The notes under the pieces are model-generated. The model was not told where the DNA came from, made no database searches, and saw nothing but the letters and a program-made list of their open reading frames with translations. A stretch of DNA of 9,256 nucleotides from Chitinophagaceae bacterium (GTDB lineage Bacteria > Bacteroidota > Bacteroidia > Chitinophagales > Chitinophagaceae), in the NCBI GenBank assembly GCA_019747455.1, contig JAIEQT010000360.1, forward strand, positions 1 through 9,256. The letters are read 5' to 3'. Positions 6,587 through 9,256 of the stretch are shown piece after piece (positions within the stretch are counted from its first letter, which is position 1; each line of letters opens with the position of its first letter). A program made the translations under genes and the position numbers.

Positions 6587-7375
6587 TTAGTCGATAATTT
6601 TAATCGCTTCATATTGAAAAAATCTTTGATTACTCCGAAACATACTTATCCCCAAAGCAGAGTAACTCGTCAAGGCTTTATCATATATCCATTCAACTCC
6701 CTCAACTGGTACATTTGGTTCTATTGCTTTAGTTACAAAGAATTCAAATTTATTTTCCTCAACTAATGTTTCTTTAGTACCGCTTAAAAACAAACTTTTC
6801 TTCTCAATGACTTGAACGAGACTGCATGTATATCCCAAGATATTACGAATGCTATCGGTAAAATTAACTGCATAGGTAACTTTTGCATCAGGGTGGTTGT
6901 TTAAATTCAAGTTTAAAGTACTTGAGTCAATACGTAACTTATTCTGATAATAAACTGAGTCGATTCTATGCCTTCGGAGATTTTTCAAATCGAAAATATC
7001 TGTTATCAATGGATATCCTTCCAGTTGATTTATTTTTTTATAAACACTATCTCCAACACGATATGCTAAAAAAGCAAAACGATTTGACACATTTGCCAAT
7101 TGCATCAGTGTTATATTTTTTATCATTTGGTCAACATGGTCTCTAAAGTCTTCTTCATCTATTAGGTCACTTTCTTCCATAATAGAATCTTTCTTAGCAT
7201 ATAATTCCTTTCTAAACTCTGCAGTATCTAAATCTTCCAACTTATTGATGTGGTTACTGTTCGGAATGGATTGATATATAATTGTCTTCGATCTTAATTG
7301 ACCAAATATGCTACTAGTTAGAACAAATAATCCCAGAAAAAACAAAAGCTTAAATTGTAACACGCTATCAATCAT
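6587..7375 (-). CDS. Secreted protein of unknown function, distantly GLPGLI-like
   Basis: I do not firmly recognise this 262-residue protein. The N-terminus has a hydrophobic stretch at residues 8-24 ending S-S-I-F-G-Q, a likely Sec signal peptide; the annotated ATG puts an Asp at position 3, and GTG at codon 5 would give a cleaner one. The mature part is acidic at about 46-80 (E-E-S-D-L-I-D-E-E-D). The centre has a D-S-I-R-N-I-L-G-Y-T-C block (174-184), and the end has repeated F-E-F-F-V-T and Y-E-A-I-K-I strands. The I-L-G-Y-x-C block recalls the GLPGLI family of Bacteroidota secreted proteins, but the G-L-P-G-L-I motif is absent; S-A-L-G-I-S (239-244) sits about where it would be expected. 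There is a single cysteine, C184. Its ATG overlaps the histidine kinase stop by 8 nt, so the two are almost certainly co-transcribed and probably translationally coupled. Confidence 0.75.
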   Translation of the reverse strand: MIDSVLQFKLLFFLGLFVLTSSIFGQLRSKTIIYQSIPNSNHINKLEDLDTAEFRKELYAKKDSIMEESDLIDEEDFRDHVDQMIKNITLMQLANVSNRFAFLAYRVGDSVYKKINQLEGYPLITDIFDLKNLRRHRIDSVYYQNKLRIDSSTLNLNLNNHPDAKVTYAVNFTDSIRNILGYTCSLVQVIEKKSLFLSGTKETLVEENKFEFFVTKAIEPNVPVEGVEWIYDKALTSYSALGISMFRSNQRFFQYEAIKIID

Positions 7376-8615
7376 TAAAATACATATAAACAGACGTGCC
7401 TTTTTCTAACTGGCTTTCTACTTTTATCGTACCGCCTAACATTTCAATAAAATCTTTGGTGAGTATAAGCCCAAGCCCACTACCTTTCTCATTCCCTGTA
7501 CCGGTAGTACTTTGATAATGATCACCATCAAACAATTTTGATTGCATATCGGTCGTCATCCCTACACCGGTATCACTTACCGATACCATTATTTCGCCTT
7601 GTTCTTTATGAGCGTACACCGTAATCACCCCTTCTTTTGTAAACTTATTGGCATTACTTATCAAGTTGCGTAAAATAAAGCGCATAGCGTTTATATCAGA
7701 CCGTACAAATAAATCTTCATCTACCAGATTCACCATGATATTCGACTTCAGTGAACTCATAACCTCAAAGCTCTTGAACATATTGCTCACTAGTGTTCGC
7801 ATGTGTACTTTCTCTGTTTCGAATCCTTGTCCACGCATTTGCATAGATCCCCAATCTATCAGGTTATTTAGCAGCTCTACGGTACCATCAATTTGTTTGC
7901 CAGCCATATTCATGAGCTCAACAGAATCTTGCTGACTCAATATTTTACGAGCATTTAATTCAATGATAGATTTTACAGCACCTATAGGATTTCGAACGTC
8001 GTGTGCAATAATCGAAAGGATTCTATTTTGTAACTCCATCTGCTGTTGCAGCTTGATTCTCTGTTGTTCCAACTGTTTATTCAACAAATTTTGATCAAGT
8101 AACTTTACTACTTGTCGGGCTAATGTTTGTAAGGTAAAAAACTGTTCCTCCGTTAATTCACCGGGTTTGGTATCCATTACCGAAATGGTTCCTACTTTGA
8201 AACCATTACTGTTAATAAGGGGCACACCGGCATAAAATTGTATATAAGGTTCCCCCACAACAAGCGGACTATCGAAGAAGCGATCATCTTTACTGGTATC
8301 CGGCACTTCAAAAGCTTCATGCTCGGAAGCGATCGTATGGGCACAAAAAGATATTTCTCTTGGAAACTCATTCAACTCAATCCCTATTTTAGCCTTGAAC
8401 CATTGGCGTTTGGCATCAATTAAAGAAATAAGTGCAATCGGCTTCCCACAAATGGTTGCTGCTAACTTCACCACATCGTTAAACTCATCTTCATATGTGG
8501 TATCAAGTACCTCATAGCGATAGAGCTCTTTCAAACGCTTTTGATCGTCTGATGGTATGGGGGGTGTTACCATAAACAGATTAATTTGCTTAAGCGGCTC
8601 CTTCTTTTTGGACAT
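7368..8615 (-). CDS. Soluble GAF-domain sensor histidine kinase
   Basis: A 415-residue cytoplasmic kinase without membrane segments. Residues about 20-40 hold the lead-in common to this class (K-R-L-K-E-L-Y-R-Y-E-V-L-D-T). Residues about 42-172 are a GAF domain (F-C-A-H-T-I at 90-95, Y-A-G-V-P-L at 128-133, V-G-T-I-S-V-M-D). A Gln-rich coiled coil (about 173-198) connects it to the HisKA domain with phospho-acceptor H205 in I-I-A-H-D-V-R-N-P-I-G. The HATPase domain has an N box (N-L-I-S-N-A-N-K-F-T, 317-326), G1 D-T-G-V-G-M (348-353) and G2 G-S-G-L-G-L (378-383). All catalytic motifs look intact. There is no receiver domain and no response regulator gene in the window. The start could be ATG 8615 or ATG 8573 (M15), just before the conserved part. 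The ligand of the GAF domain is unknown. Confidence 0.93.
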   Translation of the reverse strand: MSKKKEPLKQINLFMVTPPIPSDDQKRLKELYRYEVLDTTYEDEFNDVVKLAATICGKPIALISLIDAKRQWFKAKIGIELNEFPREISFCAHTIASEHEAFEVPDTSKDDRFFDSPLVVGEPYIQFYAGVPLINSNGFKVGTISVMDTKPGELTEEQFFTLQTLARQVVKLLDQNLLNKQLEQQRIKLQQQMELQNRILSIIAHDVRNPIGAVKSIIELNARKILSQQDSVELMNMAGKQIDGTVELLNNLIDWGSMQMRGQGFETEKVHMRTLVSNMFKSFEVMSSLKSNIMVNLVDEDLFVRSDINAMRFILRNLISNANKFTKEGVITVYAHKEQGEIMVSVSDTGVGMTTDMQSKLFDGDHYQSTTGTGNEKGSGLGLILTKDFIEMLGGTIKVESQLEKGTSVYMYFND

Positions 8616-8681
8616 GCAAGGATGGTTATTCCGTGCTTTTAACGCAAAAAAGGCCTATTTATTGGGTTGAAGTTATAAATT

Positions 8682-8699
8682 CCCGCAATATAATGCGGG
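8682..8699. terminator. Hairpin between bcp and the histidine kinase, likely bcp terminator
   Basis: CCCGCA (8682-8687) and TGCGGG (8694-8699) form a perfect 6-bp GC-rich stem with a 6-nt loop, ATATAA. On the minus strand it lies 23 nt after the bcp stop and is followed by AATTTATAA, which is A/T-rich but not a true U-tract. Its position fits a terminator separating bcp from the kinase gene. The rest of the 107-bp gap (8616-8722) holds no clear promoter element. Confidence 0.5.
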
Positions 8700-8722
8700 T
8701 TCTACTATATGTAACCGCCTAA

Positions 8723-9190
8723 CTATACAGTTTTCCAGGCTGCTAAAATCTCATCGGCATGCGATTTACTAACCGGTTTATGTAAAATCTTTCGGATTTT
8801 ACCCTTCTCATCAATCAGGTATGTTGTTCGAAAAGTACCCATGAATGTATGCCCCATCATCTGTTTCTGACCCCAAATACCATATTTCGTAACAATTGTA
8901 TGTTTTTCATCACTTACCAACCGATATGGTAATTGGTGCTTTTGCTCAAATTTTTTATGGCTTTTTACAGAATCTACACTTACCCCTATTACCTCAAACC
9001 CTTCTTGCTTCAATCGCTCATAATTATCTCTTAAGTTACAAGCCTGTGTAGTACAGGTAGGTGTATCATCTTTGGGGTAAAAGAATAAAACCACTTTCTT
9101 GCCCAAATAATCTGCCAAAGCAATAGGATTTCCATCTTGATCCACTGCTTTAAACGCTGGTGCTTTCTTGCCTTCCATTGGTAATGCCAT
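8723..9190 (-). CDS. bcp: Thioredoxin-dependent thiol peroxidase, BCP/PrxQ peroxiredoxin
   Basis: Reduces peroxides in the cytoplasm using thioredoxin. The thioredoxin fold is complete: A-P-A-F-K-A-V-D-Q-D-G-N near the start, V-V-L-F-F-Y-P-K-D-D strand, then T-P-T-C-T-T-Q-A-C, followed by F-E-V-I-G-V-S-V-D-S and T-Y-L-I-D-E-K-G-K-I. Counting from ATG 9190 the peroxidatic cysteine is C46 and the resolving cysteine C51, five apart and within one residue of E. coli BCP (C45, C50). This supports ATG 9190 over the GTG at 9247, which would add 19 residues without family similarity. The usual T-P-G-C is T-P-T-C here. The protein is 155 residues, normal length. It appears to be transcribed alone, with a hairpin downstream; its upstream region reaches the window edge. 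Confidence 0.95.
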   Translation of the reverse strand: MALPMEGKKAPAFKAVDQDGNPIALADYLGKKVVLFFYPKDDTPTCTTQACNLRDNYERLKQEGFEVIGVSVDSVKSHKKFEQKHQLPYRLVSDEKHTIVTKYGIWGQKQMMGHTFMGTFRTTYLIDEKGKIRKILHKPVSKSHADEILAAWKTV

Positions 9191-9256
9191 ACTGCAAATA
9201 TTAAGTTTCTTTATAACAAGTTCTTTTTGCAAAGGTTTGCCTTCCACAGCTTACAT
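9191..9256. other. Upstream region of bcp, no gene recognised
   Basis: These 66 bases are the start region of bcp on the minus strand. The bcp frame stays open to a TAA at 9253-9251. A near-consensus AATATTTG (minus strand, 9195-9202) lies 4 nt before the ATG; it misses the leading TA of TAnnTTTG in register, so I do not call it as a promoter. Nothing else is recognisable. Confidence 0.4.

Noticed and set aside
6883..7146. An 87-codon plus-strand open frame antisense to the unknown secreted protein
   Set aside because: The minus-strand frame is longer, has a signal peptide and fits the operon; the plus-strand one shows no domain or start signal.
7648..7935. A 95-codon plus-strand open frame inside the histidine kinase
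   Set aside because: It is antisense to the intact kinase core and has no family features.
9195..9202. AATATTTG as a promoter for bcp
   Set aside because: It lacks the TA in the correct register of TAnnTTTG and no -33 element is at a suitable distance.
9191..9247. N-terminal extension of bcp from GTG 9247
   Set aside because: The added 19 residues do not resemble the family, and ATG 9190 places the catalytic cysteines at the usual positions.

Overview
The window looks like a stretch of an ordinary, low-GC Bacteroidota chromosome, most likely a Chitinophagaceae-like member of the Chitinophagales/Sphingobacteriia side of the phylum. This is inferred from several things: an IPExxxVDY-type protein (a family I know only from Bacteroidota), a secreted M28 peptidase with a C-terminal PDZ domain, a short-form pterin dehydratase, candidate promoters of the Bacteroidota type (TAnnTTTG), and almost no Shine-Dalgarno sequences. 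I see no tRNA, rRNA, IS element, phage gene, CRISPR array or recent insertion.

Layout, left to right. Positions 2-1015 (+) hold selD (selenophosphate synthase), which enters from outside the window; its active-site C-G-C-K motif is present but its first residues are not. It ends tail-to-tail, overlapping by 6 bp, with a minus-strand gene cluster read from 3339 down to 1010: a secreted M28 metallopeptidase, an IPExxxVDY-like protein of unknown function and a pterin-4a-carbinolamine dehydratase. These three are packed with gaps of 1 to 7 nt and look like one operon. Positions 3340-3435 form a short divergent promoter region, with one candidate -7 element for each direction. Positions 3436-5562 (+) hold feoB, the ferrous iron transporter; it has no usable ATG, appears to start at TTG, and no feoA is visible.

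Positions 5563-5673 lie between convergent genes and contain a weak hairpin and four imperfect tandem heptamers. From 9190 down to 5674 everything is on the minus strand: a BCP/PrxQ peroxiredoxin, a hairpin that may terminate it, a soluble GAF-domain histidine kinase, a secreted protein of unknown function whose start overlaps the kinase stop by 8 nt, a 52-nt gap with two small palindromes, and a secreted serine hydrolase with the class A beta-lactamase fold but without the usual deacylating glutamate.

The genes do not form one pathway. They are separate housekeeping and envelope functions: selenium activation, pterin recycling, extracytoplasmic peptide hydrolysis, iron uptake, peroxide removal and signal sensing. 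I found no convincing new multi-gene system. The points most worth a second look are the altered active site of the serine hydrolase, the feoB start and its G4 motif, the kinase/secreted-protein overlap, the divergent IPExxxVDY protein, and the heptamer repeats.
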